Assembly: GCA_036555755.1 (NCBI GenBank)
Contig: DATBKS010000301.1
Location: 1-57,611, forward strand
DNA: 57,611 bases
From: JAICJR01 sp036555755
Lineage (GTDB): Bacteria; Actinomycetota; Thermoleophilia; Solirubrobacterales; Thermoleophilaceae
Reading direction: 5' to 3'
Under the pieces are notes generated by a model that saw nothing but the letters and a program-made list of their open reading frames with translations, was not told the origin of the DNA and did not search any database. This document shows positions 41,761 to 50,167 of the stretch, piece after piece. A program made the translations under genes and the position numbers. Within the stretch, counting starts at the first letter, position 1, and each line of letters begins with the position of its first letter.

Positions 41761-43425
41761 ATGCGTAAGCCCACACTGGCCACCCGTAAGGCCGGAGCCA
41801 TTCTCGTCTTGAGCGTGTCGCTCGCGCTCATCGTCAGCGCCTGCGGAGGTAGCAGCAGCAGTGGTGGTGGCGGCGGATCCACGGCCTCGCTCTCGGGCCT
41901 GTATGGGCCGTCGACGAGCTCCGCCTGTTCGGGCACGCCCGTCAAGGGGGGTGACCTCGTCTACGAGCGCCAGGCAGCGATGCAGACGACCGATCCGCTG
42001 AACCCACGGAACGGCAACGGCGACATCTTCGGCTACAACCTGATCTACAGCGGGCTCGTGCGGTCGGACCCGACCGGCAAGACCAACAAGATCGTGCCGT
42101 CGCTCGCGCAGAGCTGGGACGTTTCAGCGGACGGCAAGACCTACACGTTCCATCTGCGCCCGGGCATCAAGTTCTCCAACGGGCAGCCGGTGACGGCCGA
42201 CGACGTCGCGTGGACGCTCAACCGCTTCGGCAATCCGAAGATCAACGCGATCATGAGCGCGGTCGCGATCGGCTTCGGCCATGCGAGCGCGGTCGACCAG
42301 TCGACGGTCAAGGTGCAGCTCACCAAGCCGATCGCGTCGTTCCTCTACAACATCAGCATCTGGCCGGCCTTCATCCTGCCGAAGGACCTGGTCGAGAAGC
42401 AGGGCAGCAGCTTCTACAAGCACCCGGTCGGGACAGGGCCGTTCATGATGAAGGAGTTCGCCAAGGGCTCCCACATCACGTTCGTCCGCAACCCGTACTA
42501 CTGGGAGCAGGGGAAGCCCTACCTGGACTCGGTGCGCTTCAACTTCGTGAGCGACAGCAACACCCGCATCCTCGCTCTGCGCGCCGGCGACGCCGACGTG
42601 ATGGATGTCGTTCCGTTCTCGCAGATCAGCTCGCTGCGCGCCGACAAGAACATTCAGGTGCAGGCGGCGAAGGTGCCGCTGTTCCTGGGCCTCTGGCTCA
42701 ACCACCTGAAGGCGCCGTTCAAGGACATCAACGTGCGCAAGGCGCTGCAGTACGCGATCGATCGCCCGCTGCTCAACAAGCAGATCTTCGCCGGGCTCGG
42801 CGAGATCCCGAACAGCGTGCTGATGGGATTCGCAATGGACGCGCCCGACAGCGTCGTGAAGCCGTACCCCTACGACGTTGCGAAGGCCAAGCAACTCATG
42901 GCACAGTCGAAGTACCCGAAGGGGTTCTCGACGACGCTCCAGTACCCCGCGGGCACCGATTTCTATAAGCAGCTCGCGCTGGCCCTGCAGCAGGAGTTCG
43001 GGGCCATCGGGATCAAGGTCAAGCTGGTCGAGCAGGACACCGCGACAGTGACGAACAACTGGTTCACCCGAAAGTTCGACATGGTCTTCCCGTTCGCGTC
43101 GTTCACGAGCGACCTGACCGTGCCGGACGAGTACGCGGACTTCCTCGCCAACTGGGACAACGGCTTCCACGGCTTCGAGACGAGCTGGCGGAACCCGCAG
43201 ATCCAGCAGCAGGTGATCCAGTTCGAGACGACCCGGAGCGACGCCGACCGTGCCAAGCAGTGGGCGACGATCCAGCAGGCGCTGATGGACCAGACGCCAG
43301 TCGCGGCGGTCCTGCACCTGCCGTTCATCAACGCCCATCTGCCCAACGTGTGCGGCACGGATCTCGACGGGCTCGGCTCCGACCATCTCGAGAACACCTG
43401 GTTCGCGAGCAAGAAGGCGGGCTGA
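41761..43425 (+). CDS. ABC transporter substrate-binding lipoprotein, family 5 (Dpp/Opp-type)
   Basis: The 554-residue protein has a lipoprotein signal ending VSAC with Cys28 as lipid anchor and a short Ser/Gly linker. The mature part has GLVRSDPTGKTNKIVPSLAQ, SWDVSADGKTYTFHLRPGIK and HPVGTGPFMMKEFAKGSHIT, the SBP_bac_5 motifs. Such proteins bind oligopeptides, opines, glycosides or nickel. It is the first gene of a five-gene importer locus with complete permeases and ATPases. GAGGAAGACCC precedes the ATG. The cargo is probably the substrate of the divergent catabolic operon. Confidence 0.94.
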   Translation: MRKPTLATRKAGAILVLSVSLALIVSACGGSSSSGGGGGSTASLSGLYGPSTSSACSGTPVKGGDLVYERQAAMQTTDPLNPRNGNGDIFGYNLIYSGLVRSDPTGKTNKIVPSLAQSWDVSADGKTYTFHLRPGIKFSNGQPVTADDVAWTLNRFGNPKINAIMSAVAIGFGHASAVDQSTVKVQLTKPIASFLYNISIWPAFILPKDLVEKQGSSFYKHPVGTGPFMMKEFAKGSHITFVRNPYYWEQGKPYLDSVRFNFVSDSNTRILALRAGDADVMDVVPFSQISSLRADKNIQVQAAKVPLFLGLWLNHLKAPFKDINVRKALQYAIDRPLLNKQIFAGLGEIPNSVLMGFAMDAPDSVVKPYPYDVAKAKQLMAQSKYPKGFSTTLQYPAGTDFYKQLALALQQEFGAIGIKVKLVEQDTATVTNNWFTRKFDMVFPFASFTSDLTVPDEYADFLANWDNGFHGFETSWRNPQIQQQVIQFETTRSDADRAKQWATIQQALMDQTPVAAVLHLPFINAHLPNVCGTDLDGLGSDHLENTWFASKKAG

Positions 43426-43467
43426 GGCTGGACCGATGAGAACGATCGCGGGGAGCGGGGGCGGCCG

Positions 43468-44409
43468 GTGCTGAGCTACCTGATCCGCCGGCTGGCCTTG
43501 GCCGTGGTGGTTCTGTTCGGGCTGCTCGTCGCGACGTTCTTCATCATCCATCTCGTTCCCGGCGATCCCGTGCGGATCGTGCTCGCCGGGCGGGCGAACC
43601 CAGCGACGATCGACCGCGTGCGCCACCAGCTCGCCCTCGACCGCCCCATCTGGGATCAGTTCTCGGTCTACATCTCACACACGTTCCAGGGCCACTTCGG
43701 CACCTCGTTCACCCTCGACGCCCCAGTCGGAGAGACCATCCGCGAGCGGATCTGGCCGAGCGTGGCGCTGATCAGCTACGGCATGCTGCTCTCGCTGCTC
43801 ATCGGGGTGCCTCTCGCGATCGTCGCGGCGCTGCGCCCGAACGGATGGCTCGACAACGCGATCCGGGTTGGGACGACGCTGACCTTCGCGATGCCGAGCT
43901 TCTGGCTCGGGCTGATGCTCGCGCTGATCTTCGGGCTCAAGCTGGGGTGGTTTCCGGTGTCCGGCTACAGCGGCGGGCTCAGCGGCATCCTCCGAACGCT
44001 GACGCTGCCCGCCCTCGCACTCGGCCTGTCGCTGGCCACGGTGGTGGTGCGCACGCTGCGCTCGAGTCTGCTTGAGGTGCTGCAGAGCGAGTACATAGAG
44101 GCGGCGCGCTCGCGCGGCCTGAGCGAGCTGCGTGTGGTCGGGAAGCACGCGCTACGCAACTCGTTCATGAGCACGCTCACCATCCTGTCGGTCAACATCG
44201 GCTTCCTCATCGGCGGCACCGTGGTGCTGGAGGAGGTGTTCCAGATCCCCGGCCTGGGCTCCCTGCTCGTCGAGGCGGTCGAGAAGCGTGACTACCAGCT
44301 CGTCCAGGCGCTCGCACTGCTCGCCGGCGCCGCGGTCGTTCTGGCCAGTCTCACCGCCGACATCATCCAGGCCTACCTCGACCCGCGCGTGAGGCTCGCG
44401 GGCCGATGA
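43468..44409 (+). CDS. ABC transporter permease (DppB-type)
   Basis: The 313-residue protein starts LSYLIRRLALAVVVLFGLLV and has about six transmembrane helices. ARSRGLSELRVVGKHALRNS is the EAA loop that contacts the ATPases. PVSGYSGGLSGILRTLTLPA is the usual periplasmic loop of the DppB/OppB family. GTG 43468 is the start. The next permease overlaps its stop by 4 bases (ATGA). It forms the membrane channel with the DppC-type partner. Confidence 0.94.
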   Translation: MLSYLIRRLALAVVVLFGLLVATFFIIHLVPGDPVRIVLAGRANPATIDRVRHQLALDRPIWDQFSVYISHTFQGHFGTSFTLDAPVGETIRERIWPSVALISYGMLLSLLIGVPLAIVAALRPNGWLDNAIRVGTTLTFAMPSFWLGLMLALIFGLKLGWFPVSGYSGGLSGILRTLTLPALALGLSLATVVVRTLRSSLLEVLQSEYIEAARSRGLSELRVVGKHALRNSFMSTLTILSVNIGFLIGGTVVLEEVFQIPGLGSLLVEAVEKRDYQLVQALALLAGAAVVLASLTADIIQAYLDPRVRLAGR

Positions 44410-45290
44410 GCGCAGTCGACACACTCGGCCAGCAGCCGCCACTGGTCGGCGCCGTCGAGCGTCGCAGGCGCGTGGGCGGCCTTCGCGGGCTCCCTCTGCA
44501 GGCAAAGATCGGAGCGAGCATCCTCGCGGTGCTTTTCCTGGCCGGCTTGTTTGCGCCGTTGATCGCGCCGTACGGTCAGAACCAGCTCAACTTCGCGGAC
44601 ATCTTCAGTCCCCCATCGCTCACCCACCTGTTCGGCACCGACGGCGCCGGCCGCGACGTGTTCAGCCGCACGCTGTATGCCCTGCGGCTCGACCTCGCGA
44701 TCGTGCTGGTCGTGACCTATGTCCCGCTGCCGATCGGCGTGCTGGTCGGGGCCATGGCGGGCTATTTCGGCGGCTGGTTCGACGCGGTCATCGCGCGGAT
44801 CACCGACGTGATGATCGCCTTCCCGTTCATCGTGCTCGTGATCGCGGTGATCTCGATCGTCGGCCCCGGCGTCAAGGGCGTGCTGATCGGGGTGCCGATC
44901 GTCGCCTGGGCCTTATACGCGCGCTTGGCGCGCGCCGAGATGCTCGTGCTGCGCGAGCAGCCATTCATGCTCGCGACCACCGCGCTCGGCTACTCGAGGC
45001 GGCGGACGATCCTCCGCCATGCTGTGCCCAACCTGATGCGCTCGTCGCTCATCTACTCGACGCTCGACATGGTTGTGAACCTGCTGCTGCTCGCCAGCCT
45101 CGCCTACCTCGGCCTGGGAGCCCAGCCGCCGAACGCGGAGCTGGGATCGATCATCGCCGACGGCCAGAGCACGATGCTGACCGCCTGGTGGGTGGCCACC
45201 TTGCCCGGCCTCGTGGTCGTGCTCTTCGGCGTGGGCGCCGGCCTGCTCGGCGATGGCCTGTCCGACGGGAAGCTGCGAGGGAGGCTGTAG
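44406..45290 (+). CDS. ABC transporter permease (DppC-type)
   Basis: The 294-residue protein has an N-terminal cytosolic tail, then ILAVLFLAGLFAPLIAPYGQ, GTDGAGRDVFSRTLYALRLD (DppC signature) and the EAA loop ALGYSRRRTILRHAVPNLMR. Six helices are predicted. LGLGAQPPNAELGSIIADGQ near the C-terminus is strongly typical of this family. It overlaps DppB-type upstream by 4 bases, and the ATPase gene starts on its last base. Confidence 0.94.
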   Translation: MSAVDTLGQQPPLVGAVERRRRVGGLRGLPLQAKIGASILAVLFLAGLFAPLIAPYGQNQLNFADIFSPPSLTHLFGTDGAGRDVFSRTLYALRLDLAIVLVVTYVPLPIGVLVGAMAGYFGGWFDAVIARITDVMIAFPFIVLVIAVISIVGPGVKGVLIGVPIVAWALYARLARAEMLVLREQPFMLATTALGYSRRRTILRHAVPNLMRSSLIYSTLDMVVNLLLLASLAYLGLGAQPPNAELGSIIADGQSTMLTAWWVATLPGLVVVLFGVGAGLLGDGLSDGKLRGRL

Positions 45291-46318
45291 TGAGCCTCGA
45301 CTCGAAGCCCCTGATGACGATCGAGGGACTTCGCGTCGAGTTCGACACCCCTGATGGCAAGGTCGTCGCCGTGCGGGACGCCGGCCTGAGCATCCGGCCG
45401 GGCGAGATCGTCGGCCTCATCGGCGAGTCCGGGTCCGGCAAGACCCTCACCTGCCGGTCGGTCATACGCCTCGTCCCGTGGCCCGGAGAGATCACCGCGG
45501 GCAAGATCGAGTTCGACGGGCGCGACGTGCTGGGAATGAGCGCCAAGGAGCTGCGCGACCTGCGCGCGCACGACGTGGGGATGATCTACCAGGACCCCTT
45601 CAGCTCCCTGAACCCCGTCTTCCGGATCGGCGACCAGCTCACCGAGACGCTGCGCCTCAACCTCGGCTTGGGCAGGGCCGAGGCCCGAGCGCGGGGGCTT
45701 GAGCTGCTGAGCGACGTCGGCATTCCCGACCCCGAGCGTCGCGCGCTGTCCTATCCGCACGAGTTCAGCGGCGGGATGCGCCAGCGGGTGATGATCGCGC
45801 TCGCCACCGCCTCGCAGCCGCGCCTGCTGCTGGCCGACGAGCCGACCACGGCGCTGGACGTCACGACGCAGGCGCAGATCCTGGCGTTGCTCATGCGGCT
45901 TCGCGAGGAGCGCCAGATCGCGGTGCTGCTCGTGTCGCACGACTTCGGCGTGATCGCACAGGTATGCGACCGCGTGGCGGTGATGTACGGCGGGCACATG
46001 GTCGAGTCAGGGCCGATCGAGGCGCTCTACAACGACGCGCAGCATCCCTACACCCGCGCGCTGCTCGACTCCGTCCCGCAGCTCGAGTCCGCCGGACGCG
46101 CGACGCGCAAGTCGGTGATCCCGGGCACTCCGCCGGAGCCGACCGAGTCGCTGCCCGGTTGCGTGTTCAAGCCACGCTGCCGCTACGCGCAGCCGAGCTG
46201 CGAGCTCGTCTCGATGGCGCTCGAGCCGGTGTCTCCGGGACACGACACGGCATGCCCGCTCCGGCCCTTCGACCCGACTCAGGGCGCGCGGGCCGAGCGT
46301 GCAGGAGCGGAGGCATGA
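45290..46318 (+). CDS. ABC transporter ATP-binding protein (DppD-type)
   Basis: The 342-residue protein has Walker A GLIGESGSGKTLTCRS, Q-loop YQDPFSSLNPVFRIG, signature HEFSGGMRQRVMIALA and Walker B LLLADEPTTALDV with the H-loop in VLLVSHDFGVIA. The C-terminal oligopeptide-permease domain includes TESLPGCVFKPRCRYAQPSC with conserved Cys, known in this family to hold a 4Fe-4S cluster in some members. GTG 45290 shares its first base with the DppC stop. The next ATPase overlaps by 4 bases. Confidence 0.94.
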   Translation: MSLDSKPLMTIEGLRVEFDTPDGKVVAVRDAGLSIRPGEIVGLIGESGSGKTLTCRSVIRLVPWPGEITAGKIEFDGRDVLGMSAKELRDLRAHDVGMIYQDPFSSLNPVFRIGDQLTETLRLNLGLGRAEARARGLELLSDVGIPDPERRALSYPHEFSGGMRQRVMIALATASQPRLLLADEPTTALDVTTQAQILALLMRLREERQIAVLLVSHDFGVIAQVCDRVAVMYGGHMVESGPIEALYNDAQHPYTRALLDSVPQLESAGRATRKSVIPGTPPEPTESLPGCVFKPRCRYAQPSCELVSMALEPVSPGHDTACPLRPFDPTQGARAERAGAEA

Positions 46319-47127
46319 ACAACGCCGCGCCGGTGCTCGAGGTCGAGGGGCTCTGCAAGGACTTCGGGCTGCGCCGCACCCTGTCGGAGCGGATCGCGCG
46401 CGAGAAGCCTCACCCCGTGCGCGCGGTGGACGACGTCTCGTTCACGCTGCAGCGCGGAGAGATCCTCGGTCTCGTCGGCGAGTCCGGCAGCGGCAAGACC
46501 ACGCTGGCTCGATGCATCGTTCGCCTCGTCGAGCCGGATGAGGGGACGATCAAGCTCGACGGCTCGGATGTCCTCGCCGCCGGCGGCACGCAACTGCGGG
46601 AGCTACGGCGCCGGATGCAGATGGTGTTCCAGGATCCGTACTCGTCGCTGAACCCGCGCATGACCGTGGGCGCCGCGCTGCAGGAGGCCGGGCGCGTGCA
46701 CAACCGCCCCGGGAGTGAGAACGGCGAGCAGTTCGTGCGCGAGGCGCTCGAGCGCGTGCACCTGAGCGCCGCCCTCGCCAAGCGCCGCCCGCGCGAGCTC
46801 TCGGGTGGCCAGCGCCAGCGCGTGGCGGTTGCACGCGCGCTCGCCGTCGGGCCGGAGGTGCTCATCGCCGACGAGGCGGTCAGCGCGCTGGACGTGTCGG
46901 TCCAGGCGCAGCTGCTGAATCTGTTCCTCGACCTGCGCGACGAGCTAGGCGTAGCGATCCTGTTCGTCGCTCACCAGCTCGCAGTCATCGCCGAGGTGGC
47001 CGATCGGGTCGTGATCATGAACCGAGGACAGCTCGTCGAAGCCGGCCAGACGGCCGCCGTCTTCGCCAACCCGCAGCACGAGTACACGAAGTCGCTCCTC
47101 GCGGCGCACCCGCAGCCCCGTCTCTGA
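46315..47127 (+). CDS. ABC transporter ATP-binding protein (DppF-type)
   Basis: The 270-residue protein has Walker A GLVGESGSGKTTLARC, Q-loop VFQDPYSSLNPRM, signature RELSGGQRQRVAVARALA and Walker B VLIADEAVSALDV. The C-terminal Cys-rich extension of full-length DppF proteins is missing: the chain ends EYTKSLLAAHPQPRL, so it is a short form. It is the last gene of the importer operon; the leftward gene behind it converges. Confidence 0.93.
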   Translation: MNNAAPVLEVEGLCKDFGLRRTLSERIAREKPHPVRAVDDVSFTLQRGEILGLVGESGSGKTTLARCIVRLVEPDEGTIKLDGSDVLAAGGTQLRELRRRMQMVFQDPYSSLNPRMTVGAALQEAGRVHNRPGSENGEQFVREALERVHLSAALAKRRPRELSGGQRQRVAVARALAVGPEVLIADEAVSALDVSVQAQLLNLFLDLRDELGVAILFVAHQLAVIAEVADRVVIMNRGQLVEAGQTAAVFANPQHEYTKSLLAAHPQPRL

Positions 47128-47134
47128 CGGGGAC

Positions 47135-47584
47135 CTATGCGCTGTGGTTGTTCAGCGCGTCCTCGAGGACCCCAAGCGAGATCCCGAAGACCGCGTGGCG
47201 GATCGTCGCCTGGGCGAAGGCTCGGCCGTTGCCCACGAGCTTTGGCATGTCCTTGCGCGCAGGGTGGTAGCGGTCGACCAGAGCGACCATCGGCCAGGTC
47301 GCAAGGTGTTCGACAAGACCCGCCAGCAGGCCGCGAAGGGCCGCTGGTCCCGGCAGGGACGGTTTGAGCCGCGTATATGCGACGCCCAAGACCGCGCCGT
47401 TATGCACGTGGAGCGCGATGCCGATGGGTTGCCAGTAGTCGCCGCGCGTCACGAGCTTGCCCAGGATCTCGATGTCGTCGTACTGGGAGTTGAAGAGGCG
47501 CTGGTCGAGGGTCCCCTCGAGCGTCATTGCCGCCGTCGCGACCGCGCCCGCGGCCGCCCCTCGCAAGCTTGTCTGCCGATTCAA
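47135..47584 (-). CDS. Hypothetical membrane-associated protein
   Basis: The 149-residue protein has hydrophobic segments LRGAAAGAVATAAMTLEGTL near the start, IGIALHVHNGAVLGVAYTRL, RGLLAGLVEHLATWPMVALV and a C-terminal IRHAVFGISLGVLEDAL. This gives three or four spans with small residues, in the style of the YagU/DUF1440 or related groups, but I cannot place it firmly. It overlaps the start region of the upstream gene by 4 bases (ATGA), so both form an operon. Confidence 0.65.
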   Translation of the reverse strand: MNRQTSLRGAAAGAVATAAMTLEGTLDQRLFNSQYDDIEILGKLVTRGDYWQPIGIALHVHNGAVLGVAYTRLKPSLPGPAALRGLLAGLVEHLATWPMVALVDRYHPARKDMPKLVGNGRAFAQATIRHAVFGISLGVLEDALNNHSA

Positions 47585-47895
47585 AGGACGTGACCTACGA
47601 CGAGCAGTCCGCGGCTTGAGACGAGACGCTCCAACTCGTCCTCGAGGCGTTCGATCTCTTCGCTTATCTGTTGCTCCCAGCGCTCCACTTCGACGATCTC
47701 TGCGATCAGCACGTAGTCGGCCTCATCGGTGGACTGTCCGGGCACGTCCAACGGCCGGGTGAGACGCCAATCCGACACCGTGTCGAGCGATCCGCGGACG
47801 ACGTCCCGATCCCCCGCCATCAGACGCTCAAAATCCTCGGCCAGCTCCGGCGATCGCAGCTTGAACCACACGAGAACGGTCGCGGTAGGACTCAT
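47581..47895 (-). CDS. Small acidic protein of unknown function
   Basis: The 104-residue protein SPTATVLVWFKLRSPELAED, RDVVRGSLDTVSDWRLTRPL, then EADYVLIAEIVEVERWEQQI, has alternating strands and helices like a ferredoxin-like (ABM-type) fold, with an acidic helix EEIERLEDELERLV at its end. No catalytic residue can be named. The ATG start at 47893-47895 is in the same orientation as the membrane protein gene, which it overlaps by 4 bases. Confidence 0.68.
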   Translation of the reverse strand: MSPTATVLVWFKLRSPELAEDFERLMAGDRDVVRGSLDTVSDWRLTRPLDVPGQSTDEADYVLIAEIVEVERWEQQISEEIERLEDELERLVSSRGLLVVGHVL

Positions 47896-47963
47896 GCGCG
47901 AAGCGTAATCCAGACGTGCAAATCGGAGGAATCCGACGTACGCTCTCGCTGGGTGGAACTCGC

Positions 47964-48794
47964 GTGACCGACCTGGCCTTCGCCCCCGATGCGCTCGATG
48001 CGAATCGCAGCGGACAGCTCACCCCTAAGCAGGCCGAGACCGTCCGGGCCAGCATCGACAACAAGCACAGCGGCATCACCGGGCTCGTCGCGGCAGCCGC
48101 GGAGCGCGCGGCCAGCCCGCGCGGGAGAGATCTGGCTGAAGGCCGGGTAGAGAGCGTCGAAGGGCCGTTCAGGAAGCGGTGGTGGCAGAACTACGGCCGC
48201 ATCGCAGGTGCGAATTACCGCTTCGTGATCGAGACCAGGGAGGCGGGCCGGCAGGAGTACGTCTGTTGGCACGACATGTACGAGTGGGCGCCCTACGCGG
48301 GCACCATGCGCCTGTACTACCTGCCGCGCAGCAAGGTCGTCGTCAACGTGGAGAACCTGTCGACGGGCGAGGCCACGCCGGAAGCCATCAAGCAGGCGAA
48401 CGAGAACTACGCCGCCGCCCGCGAGGAGCACGACAAGGTGGCCAAGGCCGAGGCACTCGCGCAGCTCGGAGGGGTGGCGCAGGCGTTCGAGCAGGCGGTT
48501 CCAGAGGACGCCGCCTCGCTCGACATGCACTCAGACACCGCGTCGCTTGCGGAAGCCATCGTCGGGAGCTGGAAGAGCCCGTTCGGAGACCTGACCTTCC
48601 GCGACGACGGGACGGTCAGCGCCCAGATGGGCGATGGGGCGAACTTCACGGGCAACTGGTCGGTGGACGCCGCCGGGCATCTGCACGCCGACGTGATGGG
48701 CAATGCGATGGACGCGGAGGCGGCCATCCGAGGCGACGAGATGACGCTCCGGATGGACGGCCAAGCGCTAGTCCTGCGCAGGCAGGCGCTCTAA
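47964..48794 (+). CDS. Hypothetical protein with a lipocalin-like C-terminal segment
   Basis: About 276 residues. The N-terminal half contains VRASIDNKHSGITGLVAAAA and RVESVEGPFRKRWWQNYGRI, then YRFVIETREAGRQEYVCWHD. The C-terminal third, AIVGSWKSPFGDLTFRDDGT, then VSAQMGDGANFTGNWSVDAA, is a beta-sheet lipocalin/DUF-like unit that may bind a small molecule. No signal peptide is seen. I start at GTG 47964 because the extension from GTG 47916 lacks order; both are possible. The function is unknown. Confidence 0.6.
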   Translation: MTDLAFAPDALDANRSGQLTPKQAETVRASIDNKHSGITGLVAAAAERAASPRGRDLAEGRVESVEGPFRKRWWQNYGRIAGANYRFVIETREAGRQEYVCWHDMYEWAPYAGTMRLYYLPRSKVVVNVENLSTGEATPEAIKQANENYAAAREEHDKVAKAEALAQLGGVAQAFEQAVPEDAASLDMHSDTASLAEAIVGSWKSPFGDLTFRDDGTVSAQMGDGANFTGNWSVDAAGHLHADVMGNAMDAEAAIRGDEMTLRMDGQALVLRRQAL

Positions 48795-48887
48795 CGGCAC
48801 GAGCGAGCGCCGGGGGCTTTGCCTTTCCGCCCTCGACTTGGCCGGCGCCCCGGGTTATCTTGAGCACAGCACCACCCGGACTCGCGC

Positions 48888-49604
48888 ATGGAACGCCCAA
48901 AGCACTCGTGGCGACCTGGCCCGGACACCGCAATTGCGATGTTGGCGCTGGCCATCGCACTCGGCGGTGTGGGCTACGCGGCCACGACCGCCGGGGACTC
49001 GAGCGGCAATCAGGTGATCAACGCCTGCGTGGAGCCGGCGGACAACTCGTTGAGACTGAGCACGAACGGCAGCTGCCCAGGTGGTCAGACACTCATCACG
49101 TGGAACCAGCTCGGGCCGCAGGGCCCGCCCGGCAACCCCGGCGTCTCGTCCAGCCCGGTGATCGCGAACAACCTGTCGAAGACGTTCAAGGGCAGGTTCT
49201 TCGTCTCGACCGAGATCGACAAGGCGGGCACGTACGAGTTCGAGGGCAAGGTCCTCGAGCAGGCCAACACCGCCACGTGGACGTTGAAGAAGAAGAACAC
49301 CGTGACCTGTTCCCTCGCCAGCGGGGTTCCGACAAGCAACGCCCTTACGCTCCTGCGCCAGAACACGCAGTCCTTCAACTACGGCAATGGCGGCTTCGAC
49401 CCGCCGTCGTTCTACGGCACGGTTGACCTCACGTACGTGGACACCGTGTCCACCGTGCCGTTCGAGATCGCCTTCGCCTGCCACGCCAAGTACAACGCGA
49501 GCGCGGCGCTCGTGAAGTTCACGGATCCCGCGCTATCCGTGCAGGACGTATCGAAGGGCGTGCTGCAGTTCGGGTCGAAGCTGCCGCACATCAAGGGACC
49601 GTAA
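48888..49604 (+). CDS. Secreted protein with a short collagen-like segment
   Basis: The 238-residue protein has an N-terminal membrane/signal segment (DTAIAMLALAIALGGVGYAA) and ACVEPADNSLRLSTNGSCPG, a Cys-bounded beta motif, followed by WNQLGPQGPPGNPG, three Gly-X-Y triplets of collagen type. The C-terminal 150 residues form a beta-rich domain with two more Cys. Proteins of this layout are abundant in Solirubrobacterales genomes and are probably surface or exported. No enzymatic residue is visible. Their function is unknown, and the collagen part here is too short for a helix alone. Confidence 0.78.
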   Translation: MERPKHSWRPGPDTAIAMLALAIALGGVGYAATTAGDSSGNQVINACVEPADNSLRLSTNGSCPGGQTLITWNQLGPQGPPGNPGVSSSPVIANNLSKTFKGRFFVSTEIDKAGTYEFEGKVLEQANTATWTLKKKNTVTCSLASGVPTSNALTLLRQNTQSFNYGNGGFDPPSFYGTVDLTYVDTVSTVPFEIAFACHAKYNASAALVKFTDPALSVQDVSKGVLQFGSKLPHIKGP

Positions 49605-49609
49605 CCCGC

Positions 49610-49936
49610 CTACAGAACCCGAACCGCGGTGGCTTCCTGGCGCGCTGGCGGCTTCTCCTCGACTGCACCGCGCCCTGTGCCGGCTGCGCTCGTGAGTCCC
49701 CGCCGGGCGACGACGATCGTCGCGGGCAACACGAACGGGAGTAAGAAGACGACTACTGGAATTTTGGTGAAGCCGCTGGAGGCGCTGTTTCGGATGAAGT
49801 CTCCTCCGAAGACGCCAACGAACAGCACGGCGAGCCACATGCTGATGATCGAGAGGCCCGCCCACAACGCTCTGGCCTGATACCAGGAGGGCGATGATGC
49901 GGTCCCCGGCTGCGGTTCGGAATGTTCTGTAGCCAT
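49610..49936 (-). CDS. Small two-span membrane protein
   Basis: The 108-residue protein has two clear helices, LWAGLSIISMWLAVLFVGVF and KIPVVVFLLPFVLPATIVVA, with a Gly-Gly-Asp-Phe loop between them and polar ends. The arrangement GDFIRNSASSGFTKIP between the spans resembles small actinobacterial membrane proteins. It has no identified homologue. Its stop lies 5 bases from the end of the convergent secreted-protein gene. The 231 bases between it and the YibE/F gene hold nothing I recognise. Confidence 0.68.
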   Translation of the reverse strand: MATEHSEPQPGTASSPSWYQARALWAGLSIISMWLAVLFVGVFGGDFIRNSASSGFTKIPVVVFLLPFVLPATIVVARRGLTSAAGTGRGAVEEKPPARQEATAVRVL

Positions 49937-50167
49937 GCCTTGCGCCTTTGCGCGAAGTGATGGAACAGAATTGTCCGCGCGGCCGCCGACACGTCATCCG
50001 CAGGACCCCGCACGATTAGGCGGGAAACTCCGCACTCCTCCGGACGGGACTCTCCGGATCGTCCCGCCGCCCAAGCGACCACGCCAGGCGCGCTCGGATG
50101 CCATCAGATCGATCCCGGCCTGGGCCGAGCTCACTTAGGGGTGCTGGGTCCGTCCCCGCTTCCGGTT

